Of a DNA stretch of 64,000 nt, positions 6,030 to 14,784 are shown one piece after another (position 1 is the first letter of the stretch; the number at the start of each line of letters is the position of its first letter). The position numbers were made by a program, and so were the translations under genes. The notes beneath the pieces are model-generated. The model did not search any database, had not been told where the DNA came from, and saw nothing but the letters and a program-made list of their open reading frames with translations. This DNA is from Mycolicibacterium moriokaense (GTDB lineage Bacteria; Actinomycetota; Actinomycetes; Mycobacteriales; Mycobacteriaceae), in assembly GCF_003347205.1 (NCBI RefSeq), contig NZ_QQBJ01000021.1, positions 55,818 to 119,817 of the forward strand, given 5' to 3'.

Positions 6030-6892
6030 CGTTCACCGACAAGACGGTCGCCGTCGTCACCGGCGCCAGTCGCGGCGCCGGGCTCGGCATCGCCCACGCG
6101 CTGGGCAGCCACGGGTGCACCGTCTATGTCACCGGCCGCACCGAGAAGCCGGGCCAGTCACCCTTGTCGGGCACGATCGGCGAAACCGCGGCACTGGTGA
6201 CCGCCGCGGGCGGCGAGGGCATCGCCGTCGCGGTCGACCACGCCGACGACGAGCAGGCGAAGGCTCTGTTCGACCGAGTCGGGCGCGAGCAGGGCAGGCT
6301 CGACATCCTGGTCAACAACGCCGCGCTCATCCGCGACGAGATGATGGCTCGGGGCCCGTTCTGGGAGAAGCCTCTCAACATCGTCGACATCCTCGATGTC
6401 GGGCTTCGCAGCAGCTACGTCGCCACCGCGTACGCCGCGCCGTTGATGGTCGCCCAGCGCCACGGGCTGGTCGTTTTCACCTCGGCGCCCGGCGCGGCCC
6501 ACTATGTCTTCGGCCCGTCCTACGGCGTGCACAAGGCGGGGGTGGACAAGATGGCCGCCGACATGGCGGTCGACTTCAAGGAGTACGGCGTCGCATCGGT
6601 ATCGATCTGGATGGGAATCTTGCTCACCGAGCGGCTCAAGACGATCGTCGCCAGCGCACCGGAGAAGTTCGGCGCGATGCTCGACATGGCGGAGACGCCC
6701 GAGTTGACGGGGCATCTCATCTGGGCACTGTTCAACGACCCAGAGCTGATGGACAAGAGCGGACAGACGATGATCGGCGCCGAGCTCGCCGCCGAATACG
6801 GCATTGTCGATGACCGCGACCGCCGGCCGCCGTCGTATCGCGACCTCTACGGAATTCATCCGATCAGGCAGTTCAGCCGCATCTTGCGGTGA
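6026..6892 (+). CDS. Short-chain dehydrogenase/reductase (SDR)
   Basis: A 288-aa classical SDR. The Rossmann motif TGASRGAGLG is at residues 12-21, NNAA at 97-100, the catalytic Ser153 in FTSAPG, and the Tyr166-x3-Lys170 pair in SYGVHK. Oxidoreductases of this family use NAD(P)H; the substrate is not predictable. The C-terminal extension (about 245-288) resembles the DHRS1-like branch. The start GTG 6026 overlaps the stop of the truncated hydrolase, so the prophage has probably removed its normal promoter or translational coupling. Confidence 0.9.
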   Translation: MTFTDKTVAVVTGASRGAGLGIAHALGSHGCTVYVTGRTEKPGQSPLSGTIGETAALVTAAGGEGIAVAVDHADDEQAKALFDRVGREQGRLDILVNNAALIRDEMMARGPFWEKPLNIVDILDVGLRSSYVATAYAAPLMVAQRHGLVVFTSAPGAAHYVFGPSYGVHKAGVDKMAADMAVDFKEYGVASVSIWMGILLTERLKTIVASAPEKFGAMLDMAETPELTGHLIWALFNDPELMDKSGQTMIGAELAAEYGIVDDRDRRPPSYRDLYGIHPIRQFSRILR

Positions 6893-6902
6893 CAATGTTC
6901 GC

Positions 6903-9900
6903 GTGGACGACGCCCGCTGCGGGTCGTGTGGCGCTGACGTAGCCGCTACAGCCAAGTTCTGTAGCGACTGCGGAACGCCGCTGGCGCGTGCCCGTCAGGC
7001 GGCGGAGTACAAGCAGGTGACGGTGCTGTTCGCCGATGTCGTGCATTCGATGGACATCGCCAGAGATCTCGGCGCGGAACGACTCCGCGAAATCATGGCG
7101 GGTTTGGTCGACAGTGCGAGCGCCGCGGTGCAACGCTACGGCGGCACCGTCGACAAATTCACCGGCGACGGCATCATGGCGGTCTTCGGCGCACCGTTGG
7201 CGCTCGAGGATCATGCCGTGCGAGCCTGCCTGGCGGCCTTGAACATCCAGCAACAGGTGACTGGCGTACAGCTGCGCATCGGACTGAATTCCGGTCAGGT
7301 GATCGCCGGTGACATCGGCTCTGGCGCAATGGGTTACACCGCGATCGGCGAGCACGTGGGGATGGCCCAGCGGATGGAGTCGGCGGCGCCGCCGGGCGGC
7401 GTCATGCTCAGCGCGTCCACGGCGCGGCTCGTGGAAGACGTTGCGACGCTGAGCGAACCGGAACTCGTTGCCATCAAGGGTGAAGACCAGCCTGTCGCCG
7501 CTCGGCGACTGCTGAGCATGGACGCGGCCCGCACCGCAGGTCGGGTCGAGTCCAATCTGGTCGGTCGGCAGTGGGAGATGTCGGCGATCACGGGTTTATT
7601 GGACAGAGCGATCGCCGGCTACGGAGCCGTTGTCGGGCTGGCCGGGCCCGCGGGTATCGGCAAGAGCAGGCTGACCCGCGAACTCGCGGCGTCTGCCCGC
7701 GAGCGCGGCGTGCAGGTTTTCACCACGTACTGCGAATCGCACACCAGCCAGGTGCCCTTCCACGTCGTCGGTCGGCTGTTGCGGTCGGCCAGCGGGGTCG
7801 ACGGCATGGACCCGGCGGCGGCTCGCGCATTGATCGAATCGGACGGCTTCGGCGATGCCGACCCCGCCGATGTCGCGCTCTTCGAGGACCTGCTCGGTAT
7901 CGCCGCGCCGGATCGCGAGCCGCCCAGAATCGATGCCGACACGCGACGGCGGCGGCTTACGGCATTCGTCAACTCCGCGACCCTGCGCAGCCCGGCGCCG
8001 GCCGTCTACGTGATCGAGGACGCGCACTGGATCGACGATTCGAGCGAGTCGATGCTGGCCGACTTCCTCGCGGTGGTACCTCAAACGCCCTTGCTCACGG
8101 TGATTACGTACCGACCGGAATACCGTGGAGCGCTGGCGCAGGTGCCCGGCGCTCAGACCGTCGCCCTCGGGCCGCTCAGCGACGCCGAGAACACCGCCCT
8201 GATATCAGACTTACTGGGTGACCACGAGTCCGTCCGCGATATCGGCCGGACGATTGCCGAAAGGGCCTCGGGTACACCGTTCTTCGCCGAGGAGATCATC
8301 CGCGACCTCGCTGAGCGCGGCATTCTGCAGGGAAAGCCAGGCGCCTACACCTCGGCGGCGCAGGTCGCCGCAGTCAGCGTGCCGGCCACCTTGCAGGCCA
8401 CCATCGCCTCGCGCATCGACCGGCTCGACCCGAAGGCGAAGCGCACGTTGAACGCGGCGGCTGTCGCCGGTTCACGTTTCGGCACAGAGCTTTTGAAAGA
8501 TTTGGACATCGAACCGGCGATCGGCGAATTGCTGGCAGCACAGTTGATCGATCAGGTCTCTTTCACCGACAGCCCGGAGTACGTGTTCCACCATCCACTT
8601 ATTCGCGCGGTGGCCTACGAAGCGCAGCTCAAACAGGACCGGGCCGAGCTGCACCGGCGGGTGACCGCATCGATCGAACGACGAAGTGCCGAATCGCTCG
8701 ACGAGAACGCGGCGTTGATAGCCGAACACGCGGAGGCCGCAGGCGATCTGCGCGCTGCGTTCGGCTGGCACATGCGGGCCGGCGAATGGTCGTCCAACCG
8801 GCATGCCGCGGCGGCCCTGGCGAGTTGGGAGCGCGCCTGCCAAGTGGCTGACGCGCTACCCGACGACGATCCCGAACGCATACGGATGCGCATCGCGTCG
8901 CGCACCGTGTTGTGCGCCTCCGGGTGGCGGGTCCGGGCATACGTCGGCACTCGATTCGAGGAGTTGCGGAAACTCTGCACCGAGGCCGACGACAAGACCT
9001 CCCTCGCCGTCGCGATGATGGGGCCCCTCTCCGATCACCATCTCCGCGGCGAGCTGACCGAATCATCCCGGTTGGCGAACGAACAACTCGCGCTGCTCGA
9101 GTCGATCGGCGACCCGGGACTGTCCGCCCAGGCGGCATTCGGAGCGATTTCCATCAAAGCTCAGTCCGGCGATCTGACAGAAGTCGCTCGATGGGCCGAC
9201 GCGACCATCGACTGGGCTCGGGGAGACCTCGCCAAGGGCGGCCTCGTGGTGGGTTCACCGCTCGCCATTGCGACGGCATTCCGCAGCCTGGCGGGCTGGT
9301 GGTATGGCCGCCGAGGGTGGCAGGACGACTTCGAGAGCTCCTTTGCCCTCGGAGAGAAAAGTGGCGAGCCGCTGACCATGGCGCTCATCTGCTCGTGGAA
9401 TCTGGGTCTCGGCGTCCCATTCGGCGCTGTGCGCGCCGACCATGCCGCGGTCGCGTTGTCCGAAGCGGCAGTGCGCGCCGCCGAAGCATCGTCGTATGAC
9501 TATGCCGCCGAGAACGCCAGGTACGTGCTCGGTGGGCTGCTCTTGGCTCAAGACTCGCCGAGCGATCGGAGTCGGGGTCGGGCCATGCTTGCGCAGGTCA
9601 AAGACTCATGGGAGCGTCAGAACGTAATGCTGTCGGAGTTGGCGATCTTCGACATGCTTTCCGGTCGGGAGAGGGCCGACGCCGGCGACTTTGACCAAGC
9701 CGTTGCGCTGCTTCGCAAATCGGCCGGCCAGATGCTCGGCCGAGGTCAGCGCACCTACTGGATCTTGGCGACCGGCGTGCTCGTTGAGACATTGCTCGAC
9801 CGCGGAGCGAAGGGCGACGTCGACGAGGCCGAGGCGGCGATCGCCGCACTGGCCGCCGCGCCCGTCGCAGGTTCGGTCATCCGCGACGTGGTGGTGCTGC

Positions 9901-10028
9901 GGCTGCGCGCCCTGCTTGCCCATGTCACGGGCGACAGGACCTACCGCGACCTTCGCGACCGCTACCGCGGCATCGCCACACATCACGGCTACCAGGGGCA
10001 CATGGCCTGGGCCGAGGCGATGCCGTGA
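6903..10028 (+). CDS. Adenylate/guanylate cyclase-AAA ATPase fusion protein
   Basis: About 1041 aa from GTG 6903, chosen because it lies just after the SDR stop and directly precedes the conserved N-terminus. Domains in order: a zinc ribbon (CGSCG...CSDCG, residues 7-23), a class III cyclase domain with metal Asp45 (LFADVVHS) and Asp89 (KFTGDGIM), an AAA/NACHT-like ATPase with Walker A GPAGIGKS (248-255) and Walker B VYVIEDAHW, then a long helical region of TPR type. No LuxR helix-turn-helix is present at the C-terminus. Mycobacteria carry many such multidomain cyclases. Whether the cyclase domain is active is unproven. Confidence 0.88.
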   Translation: MDDARCGSCGADVAATAKFCSDCGTPLARARQAAEYKQVTVLFADVVHSMDIARDLGAERLREIMAGLVDSASAAVQRYGGTVDKFTGDGIMAVFGAPLALEDHAVRACLAALNIQQQVTGVQLRIGLNSGQVIAGDIGSGAMGYTAIGEHVGMAQRMESAAPPGGVMLSASTARLVEDVATLSEPELVAIKGEDQPVAARRLLSMDAARTAGRVESNLVGRQWEMSAITGLLDRAIAGYGAVVGLAGPAGIGKSRLTRELAASARERGVQVFTTYCESHTSQVPFHVVGRLLRSASGVDGMDPAAARALIESDGFGDADPADVALFEDLLGIAAPDREPPRIDADTRRRRLTAFVNSATLRSPAPAVYVIEDAHWIDDSSESMLADFLAVVPQTPLLTVITYRPEYRGALAQVPGAQTVALGPLSDAENTALISDLLGDHESVRDIGRTIAERASGTPFFAEEIIRDLAERGILQGKPGAYTSAAQVAAVSVPATLQATIASRIDRLDPKAKRTLNAAAVAGSRFGTELLKDLDIEPAIGELLAAQLIDQVSFTDSPEYVFHHPLIRAVAYEAQLKQDRAELHRRVTASIERRSAESLDENAALIAEHAEAAGDLRAAFGWHMRAGEWSSNRHAAAALASWERACQVADALPDDDPERIRMRIASRTVLCASGWRVRAYVGTRFEELRKLCTEADDKTSLAVAMMGPLSDHHLRGELTESSRLANEQLALLESIGDPGLSAQAAFGAISIKAQSGDLTEVARWADATIDWARGDLAKGGLVVGSPLAIATAFRSLAGWWYGRRGWQDDFESSFALGEKSGEPLTMALICSWNLGLGVPFGAVRADHAAVALSEAAVRAAEASSYDYAAENARYVLGGLLLAQDSPSDRSRGRAMLAQVKDSWERQNVMLSELAIFDMLSGRERADAGDFDQAVALLRKSAGQMLGRGQRTYWILATGVLVETLLDRGAKGDVDEAEAAIAALAAAPVAGSVIRDVVVLRLRALLAHVTGDRTYRDLRDRYRGIATHHGYQGHMAWAEAMP

Positions 10029-10058
10029 CAACGACGTCGACCTGGTAAGCAGTAGGCC

Positions 10059-10943
10059 ATGAACAACGATCAGTTCAGCAAGGCCAAGAGCGGCGCCGGC
10101 TTCATCGCCGCGCTGGACCAGAGCGGCGGCAGCACGCCCAAGGCGCTCAAGCTCTACGGCATTCCCGAGGACGCCTACTCCGGTGACGAGCAGATGTTCG
10201 ATCTGGTGCACGAGATGCGCACCCGGATCATCACCAGCCCGGCCTTCGACGGCAGCCGCATCATGGGCGCGATCCTGTTCGAGCAGACGATGGACCGCCA
10301 GATCGAGGGCCGCCCGACCGCCGACTACCTGTGGAATGTCAAGAACATCGTGCCGTTCCTCAAGATCGACAAGGGACTGGCCGAGGAGAAGGACGGCGCA
10401 CAGACGATGAAGCCGATGCCCGGCCTCGACGATCTGCTGGACCGCGCGGTGGCAAACGGCGTGTTCGGGACGAAGGAGCGCTCGGTCATCAAGCTGCCCG
10501 GCGCCGGCCTCGACGCGGTCGTCGCGCAGCAGTTCGAGGTGGCCCGCCAGGTGATGGCGAAGGGTCTCGTGCCGATCATCGAGCCCGAGGTCGACATCCA
10601 CAGCCCCGAGAAAGCCGAGGCCGAGGACCAGCTGAAGAGCGGTCTGATGGACGGCCTGAACGGGCTCGACGACGACCAGAAGGTGATGCTGAAGTTGACG
10701 CTGCCCGATACCGACAACCTGTACCGGGAGTTTGTCGAGCATCCGAAGGTGGTTCGGGTGGTGGCGCTCTCCGGTGGCTACAGCCGCGATGAGGCGTGCG
10801 AAAAGCTATCGCGCAACAACGGCGTCATCGCCAGCTTCTCGCGCGCGCTCACCGAGGGGTTGACCGCGCAGCAGAGCGAAGACGAGTTCAACGCGACGCT
10901 CGATGCGGCGATCGCCGAGATCGCCAAGGCCTCGAGCACGTGA
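10059..10943 (+). CDS. fda: Class I fructose-bisphosphate aldolase
   Basis: A 294-aa enzyme with the N-terminal signature [17 protein letters not shown] and the conserved internal segments IKLPGAGL and MLKLTLPD, whose Lys is the likely Schiff-base residue of the Staphylococcus-type class I aldolases. It cleaves fructose-1,6-bisphosphate to glyceraldehyde-3-phosphate and dihydroxyacetone phosphate in glycolysis, or the reverse in gluconeogenesis. Mycobacteria usually also have a class II enzyme (fba), so this is likely a condition-dependent second aldolase. It follows the cyclase gene by 30 bp on the same strand. Confidence 0.93.
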   Translation: MNNDQFSKAKSGAGFIAALDQSGGSTPKALKLYGIPEDAYSGDEQMFDLVHEMRTRIITSPAFDGSRIMGAILFEQTMDRQIEGRPTADYLWNVKNIVPFLKIDKGLAEEKDGAQTMKPMPGLDDLLDRAVANGVFGTKERSVIKLPGAGLDAVVAQQFEVARQVMAKGLVPIIEPEVDIHSPEKAEAEDQLKSGLMDGLNGLDDDQKVMLKLTLPDTDNLYREFVEHPKVVRVVALSGGYSRDEACEKLSRNNGVIASFSRALTEGLTAQQSEDEFNATLDAAIAEIAKASST

Positions 10944-10947
10944 GCAG

Positions 10948-11769
10948 CTAACCGAGAATCGGCCACCGCCGGCGATCGCTCAACAGCTCGAGATCCGACT
11001 GCATCACCCACCGGACGTAGCGGTCGACGTCGTCGACATCGGGGTGGTCGCCGAATCGCGATTCGATGTCGATCGGCGGCAGCACCTGGGTGACGATCTT
11101 GGACGGCAGCGGCATGTTGAGGGGCATCGTCAGGATGCTGAGGCCGAACGGGAAGCCGAACGTGATCGGCAGGATGTCGCTCCGTCCGACCTTGCGACTG
11201 AGTCCGGCCAGCCCAAGCAGATGCGACAGCCATTCGCCGCTCATCAAGAAGAGCTGGGTCTCCTGCGCGCCGAGAGAGACCGCAGGAACAATCGGCGCAC
11301 CCGCCTCGATGGCCGTGATGACATAGCCTTTGCGGCCGCCGAAGTCGATCTTGTTTCGCCGCATGCTCGATCGGTAGACCTCGTGGTCGCCGCCCGGAAA
11401 CACCATCACAACCGCGCCGGCGGCCAGCGCCGCCGCGGCGTTCTCGCGGGTCGCCCTGATCACCCCCGTGCGCTTCAACAGCTCCGCGGCGGGAGTGTTG
11501 AACAACATGTCGTGGGCCAGCGTGTACAGCGGGCGCTGATAACCGAACCTGTCGTAGTAGGCCACTGCGAACACCGACATGTCGGGCGTGAGCATGCCGC
11601 CCGAGTGGTTTCCGACCACAAGGCATGGGCCGTCCGGGATGTTCTCCAGGCCGCGCACCACGCTGCGGAAGTACTTCTTCACGATCGGCCGGGTGAGCGA
11701 CACGATTCGGCGGGTCAGGCCGGTATCGAAGTGACCGACATCGGTTTGCACGGCGGCGGCTCGGCTCAC
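10948..11769 (-). CDS. Lysophospholipid acyltransferase family protein
   Basis: A 273-aa protein with the acyltransferase motifs NHSGG...PD (His55, Asp63) and FPGGDHE (124-130), as in PlsC/DGAT-like enzymes that move an acyl group onto glycerol backbones. The His-to-Asp spacing is wider than in canonical HX4D, as in the DAGAT-type branch. Two moderately hydrophobic stretches (about 118-126 and 150-165) could contact the membrane. It is convergent with fda, with only 4 bp between stops. The acceptor lipid is unknown. Confidence 0.8.
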   Translation of the reverse strand: MSRAAAVQTDVGHFDTGLTRRIVSLTRPIVKKYFRSVVRGLENIPDGPCLVVGNHSGGMLTPDMSVFAVAYYDRFGYQRPLYTLAHDMLFNTPAAELLKRTGVIRATRENAAAALAAGAVVMVFPGGDHEVYRSSMRRNKIDFGGRKGYVITAIEAGAPIVPAVSLGAQETQLFLMSGEWLSHLLGLAGLSRKVGRSDILPITFGFPFGLSILTMPLNMPLPSKIVTQVLPPIDIESRFGDHPDVDDVDRYVRWVMQSDLELLSDRRRWPILG

Positions 11770-11876
11770 GGCATCCCCTACTCGACTGCCGAAAGCGTGC
11801 TACCGCGAGCCGTGATCGCAACAGGGCCGAACAGCCGCAGGCGATGTGACCTTCGCCCCGCGCGGGGTGGCCGCGG

Positions 11877-12323
11877 CTAGGGCGTGGTGTGAACGATCAG
11901 CACGTCGGTCTTGGACCGCCGGGCCACGTTGGCGGGCACCGAGCCCAGTAGCCGGCCCGCGATGGTGCTGAGGCCGACGTTTCCGACCACGAGAAGATCG
12001 GCGTTGACTTCCTCGGCGAGTTCGACAAGGGCGTCAACCGGCGCGCCGACGACCGCCTTCTCCTCGACATCGCTTGCTCCTGCGGCCTTCGCGCGGTCCT
12101 TGGCCTCGCGCAGGATGGCGTAGATCGGAGCGTTGCCCGCCATCTTGTAACCCTCGTCCTTGAGGACGTCGGCGGCGCGCTGGTCTTCGCTCTGAGGGAA
12201 GTACGCGGTGGCCACGATCACCTTCGCGCCCGACCCCGCGGCAATCTGACCGGCCTTGTCCACCGCACGCAACGACGAATCCGATCCGTCAGTGCCCACC
12301 ACCACGGTCTGATAGCCGCTCAT
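11877..12323 (-). CDS. Universal stress protein (UspA family)
   Basis: A 148-aa single-domain USP. It starts with the strand VVVGTDGSDSS and ends with the ATP-binding signature VVGNVGLSTIAG followed by GSVPANVARRS, the G-2x-G-9x-G(S/T) pattern of ATP-binding family members. These are soluble dimeric proteins induced in hypoxia or stasis; several mycobacterial members belong to the DosR regulon. A possible DosR-like half site lies about 100 bp upstream. It is divergent from udgX. Confidence 0.92.
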   Translation of the reverse strand: MSGYQTVVVGTDGSDSSLRAVDKAGQIAAGSGAKVIVATAYFPQSEDQRAADVLKDEGYKMAGNAPIYAILREAKDRAKAAGASDVEEKAVVGAPVDALVELAEEVNADLLVVGNVGLSTIAGRLLGSVPANVARRSKTDVLIVHTTP

Positions 12324-12417
12324 CCATACCCTCCCAGTGTCGTTTGCACCGCCAACGAACGACCCTAACCCGAGGTCGGCCGAACATGGGAGCTTTGATC
12401 AGCGTGAACGGCATTTT

Positions 12418-12437
12418 CCTGGGACTTTGCCGCCCCC
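12418..12437. promoter_or_regulatory. Weak DosR-box-like sequence upstream of the stress-protein gene
   Basis: The sequence GGGACTTTGCCGCCCC (12421-12436) contains the well-conserved GGGACTTT half of the DosR motif, but the opposite GTCCC half is poor and displaced by one base. It sits about 100 bp upstream of the stress-protein start in the divergent region with udgX. Only the half-site match is visible; regulation by DosR is inferred. Confidence 0.3.
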
Positions 12438-12491
12438 GCGCTGCGAAGGTCACGTCACGGCGGCAGACGTGACAGCGACAACAGAGTGGGT

Positions 12492-13112
12492 ATGACAGAG
12501 GGCGTGTCGAGGTTCGAGACGCTGGCCGAGGAGGCCCGCAACTGTCAGCGCTGCGATCTGTACCGCGACGCAACGCAGACCGTGTTCGGGACCGGCGCAC
12601 GCAGCGCGGCGTTGATGATGATCGGTGAACAGCCCGGGGACAAAGAGGACACGGCCGGTGAGCCCTTCGTCGGGCCCGCCGGTCGGCTTCTCGACAAGGC
12701 GCTGCGCGCCGCGGAGATCGATCGCGACGGCGTCTATCTGACCAACGCCGTCAAGCACTTCAAGTTCGAACTGCGCGGCAAACGCCGAATCCACAAGGCG
12801 CCGAGCCGCACCGAGGTGGTCGCCTGCCGGCCGTGGTTGCTCGCCGAACTCGACGCGGTGCGCCCCGAGGTCGTGGTCCTGTTGGGGGCGACTGCCGCGA
12901 AATCACTGTTGGGTAGCGACTTTCGCCTCACCCGGCACCGCGGCGAGGTGCTCGACATGCCGGCCGTCGACGACTCCGTCGACCTCGACCTCCATCCGCA
13001 GATCGTGGCCACCGTGCATCCTTCGTCGGTGCTGCGCGGGCCATCCGACCAGCGGGCCTCGGCCTTCGACGGTCTGGTCGTTGACCTGCGGGTGGCGGCC
13101 GAACTGCTCTGA
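12492..13112 (+). CDS. udgX: UdgX, uracil-DNA-binding/excising protein of the UDG superfamily
   Basis: A 206-aa protein of the family 4 UDG type: CQRC near the N-terminus (Cys18, Cys21), motif GEQPGD (45-50), a further Cys112, and HPSS near the end. It carries the insertion GKRRIHKAPSR with His101. This KRRIH loop is specific to UdgX, whose histidine forms a covalent bond with the abasic site after uracil removal. The start is taken at ATG 12492; GTG 12486 is also possible. The gene stands alone, divergent from the stress-protein gene. Confidence 0.93.
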   Translation: MTEGVSRFETLAEEARNCQRCDLYRDATQTVFGTGARSAALMMIGEQPGDKEDTAGEPFVGPAGRLLDKALRAAEIDRDGVYLTNAVKHFKFELRGKRRIHKAPSRTEVVACRPWLLAELDAVRPEVVVLLGATAAKSLLGSDFRLTRHRGEVLDMPAVDDSVDLDLHPQIVATVHPSSVLRGPSDQRASAFDGLVVDLRVAAELL

Positions 13113-13167
13113 ACCGGGTTCGGCGTGCCGAGAGCCTTCTCGTGGTGTCCGGCGATAGCTTGTTCGC

Positions 13168-13905
13168 ATGAACCTCTGGCTCGCGGCGGATCCACCGTTC
13201 TTTGGCGGACCCGGCCAGGGGGTCCGGCAAATCGTCGAGCTTTTCGTCGCGTTCGGGCTGACCGCTCTGATCGGCCTGGAGCGTGAACTGCAGGGTAAGA
13301 GCGCAGGTATCCGCACCCAGACCATCGTGGGCACGGCCGCGGCTCTGATCCTGTTGGTCAGCAAGTACGGGTTCAGCGACGTCCTCGCCGCAGGCACGGT
13401 CGAGGTGGACCCGTCCCGTGTGGCGGCCCAAATCGTCTCGGGCATCGGCTTTCTCGGGGCGGGCATCATCATCTTCCGTCGCGGCTCCGTACACGGACTG
13501 ACAACCGCGGCGTCCATCTGGGAATCCGCGGCGATCGGGATGGCAGCAGGCGCGGGGCTGCTTCTGCTGGCATTCACCGTGACCGCCATGCATTTTCTGG
13601 TCGTGGTCGGCTTCATGCCGCTGGCGCGATGGCTGAGTTCCCGGCTCAGCGGCGCGATCCGGCTGCACGTCACCTACACCGAGGGGCAAGGCGTGATGAC
13701 CCGGCTGCTGCGGGCCTGCGACCGCCGCCAGTGGCAACTCACCGAGTTGACCGCCGATCCGCAAGGCGATGTCCTCGGCGCCACGCCGGGGCAGACGGGC
13801 GTCATGCTCACGCTGACAGGCAGCGGCATATTGACCGCGCCGACCGTGCTGGCAGGCGTCGACGGCGTTACCGCGATCCGCCAACTCGATGAGGATCCCG
13901 ACTAA
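13168..13905 (+). CDS. MgtC/SapB-family membrane protein
   Basis: A 245-aa protein with the MgtC signatures GLERELQGKSAGIRTQ (about residues 35-50) and VSGIGFLGAGIIIFRRG, four to five hydrophobic segments in the first 150 residues, and a soluble ACT-like C-terminal domain (about 155-240). MgtC proteins support growth in low magnesium and inside macrophages, partly by acting on the F-type ATP synthase. It is close in length to M. tuberculosis MgtC. No leader or riboswitch is visible in the 55-bp upstream gap. Its end overlaps the converging gene by 4 bp. Confidence 0.85.
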   Translation: MNLWLAADPPFFGGPGQGVRQIVELFVAFGLTALIGLERELQGKSAGIRTQTIVGTAAALILLVSKYGFSDVLAAGTVEVDPSRVAAQIVSGIGFLGAGIIIFRRGSVHGLTTAASIWESAAIGMAAGAGLLLLAFTVTAMHFLVVVGFMPLARWLSSRLSGAIRLHVTYTEGQGVMTRLLRACDRRQWQLTELTADPQGDVLGATPGQTGVMLTLTGSGILTAPTVLAGVDGVTAIRQLDEDPD

Positions 13906-14774
13906 CGGTGCTGCCCGTATCGGGGACCGAACGCGTTGGCCGGGAACACACCGGAGGCAACGACACGCTCTCGGATGAGCTCACCAAGCGCCACAAGTTC
14001 CTGCACGTCGCCGTCGGGGACCGCTTGCCAAGGCGCACAGCCTAATTCGTCGGTCAGGTCCTCGATCTTGGTGCGCAGATCTTTTCCCGCCGCCGTCAGC
14101 TGGCCCGCCGCGTCGAGCAGGCCGCGGGTGCGCAGCACCTCGACCGTGTCGTCCCACTGCTGCTGACTCCAGCCGCGCAGCTTGCGCCCGACTTCGGGAT
14201 CGAAGCCGGTTCCCGTTGCGACGTGGGTGATCAGTGCCTCGATTCCGCTGACTTGGTGGGCGACCAGGGCGGAGATATGGCCGTCGCCACGGTGTTCGCG
14301 CAGCAGTGTGATCGCGTGCCACAGCTGCGCGTGCGGCGTGTCGGGCCAGTCGAGTTCGGCGTGTCCGGCGAACAGCGGGCGGCCGTCCGCGTTCGGGATC
14401 GCCTCGGCGATGCGGCGCACGATGCTCATCGAGTGCGCGAACTCCGCCGAGCGCACCCGCTCCTCCCCCAGGATCTTCGGCATCAGGACGTCGACGACCT
14501 CGTAGCGCGCCCGAGTCACCTCTGCAGGCGACGCGATCTCCCATGCGGCCGGGATCCCCGTCGCGACCAGCTCAGGGTTGAAGTTGTAGAACGTCGCCGC
14601 AACGACTTTCGCGTTGACGGCGCCCATCGCCGCCGACCGGCTCGCAAAATACTGCATTCGCTGGTTCTCTAGGCCGAGCGCGCTGAATCGCTCACGGGCT
14701 TCGGCGGCGAAGTAGATGGTCGAATGCAACCTGTCGAGGGTGCGGCACAACTGTCCGGCGGAGAAGGCGTCCAT
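13902..14774 (-). CDS. SCO6745-family protein
   Basis: A 290-aa soluble, mainly helical protein. The segments QYFASRSAAMGAV, FYNFNP and GHAELDWPD, and the C-terminal helix-turn-helix-like part GWSQQQWDDTVEVLRTRGLL match my memory of the actinobacterial SCO6745 family (SalK-like), whose function is not established. The second half may be a winged helix. There is no signal peptide. It is convergent with mgtC and follows the MFS transporter by 10 bp on the same strand, so the two may be co-transcribed. Confidence 0.65.
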   Translation of the reverse strand: MDAFSAGQLCRTLDRLHSTIYFAAEARERFSALGLENQRMQYFASRSAAMGAVNAKVVAATFYNFNPELVATGIPAAWEIASPAEVTRARYEVVDVLMPKILGEERVRSAEFAHSMSIVRRIAEAIPNADGRPLFAGHAELDWPDTPHAQLWHAITLLREHRGDGHISALVAHQVSGIEALITHVATGTGFDPEVGRKLRGWSQQQWDDTVEVLRTRGLLDAAGQLTAAGKDLRTKIEDLTDELGCAPWQAVPDGDVQELVALGELIRERVVASGVFPANAFGPRYGQHR

Positions 14775-14784
14775 CGGGTCGACA

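Noticed and set aside
11856-11867. Perfect 12-bp palindrome CCCCGCGCGGGG after the stress-protein gene
   Set aside because: No room for a loop without breaking the core, and such GC runs are common by chance in this genome; not called as a terminator.
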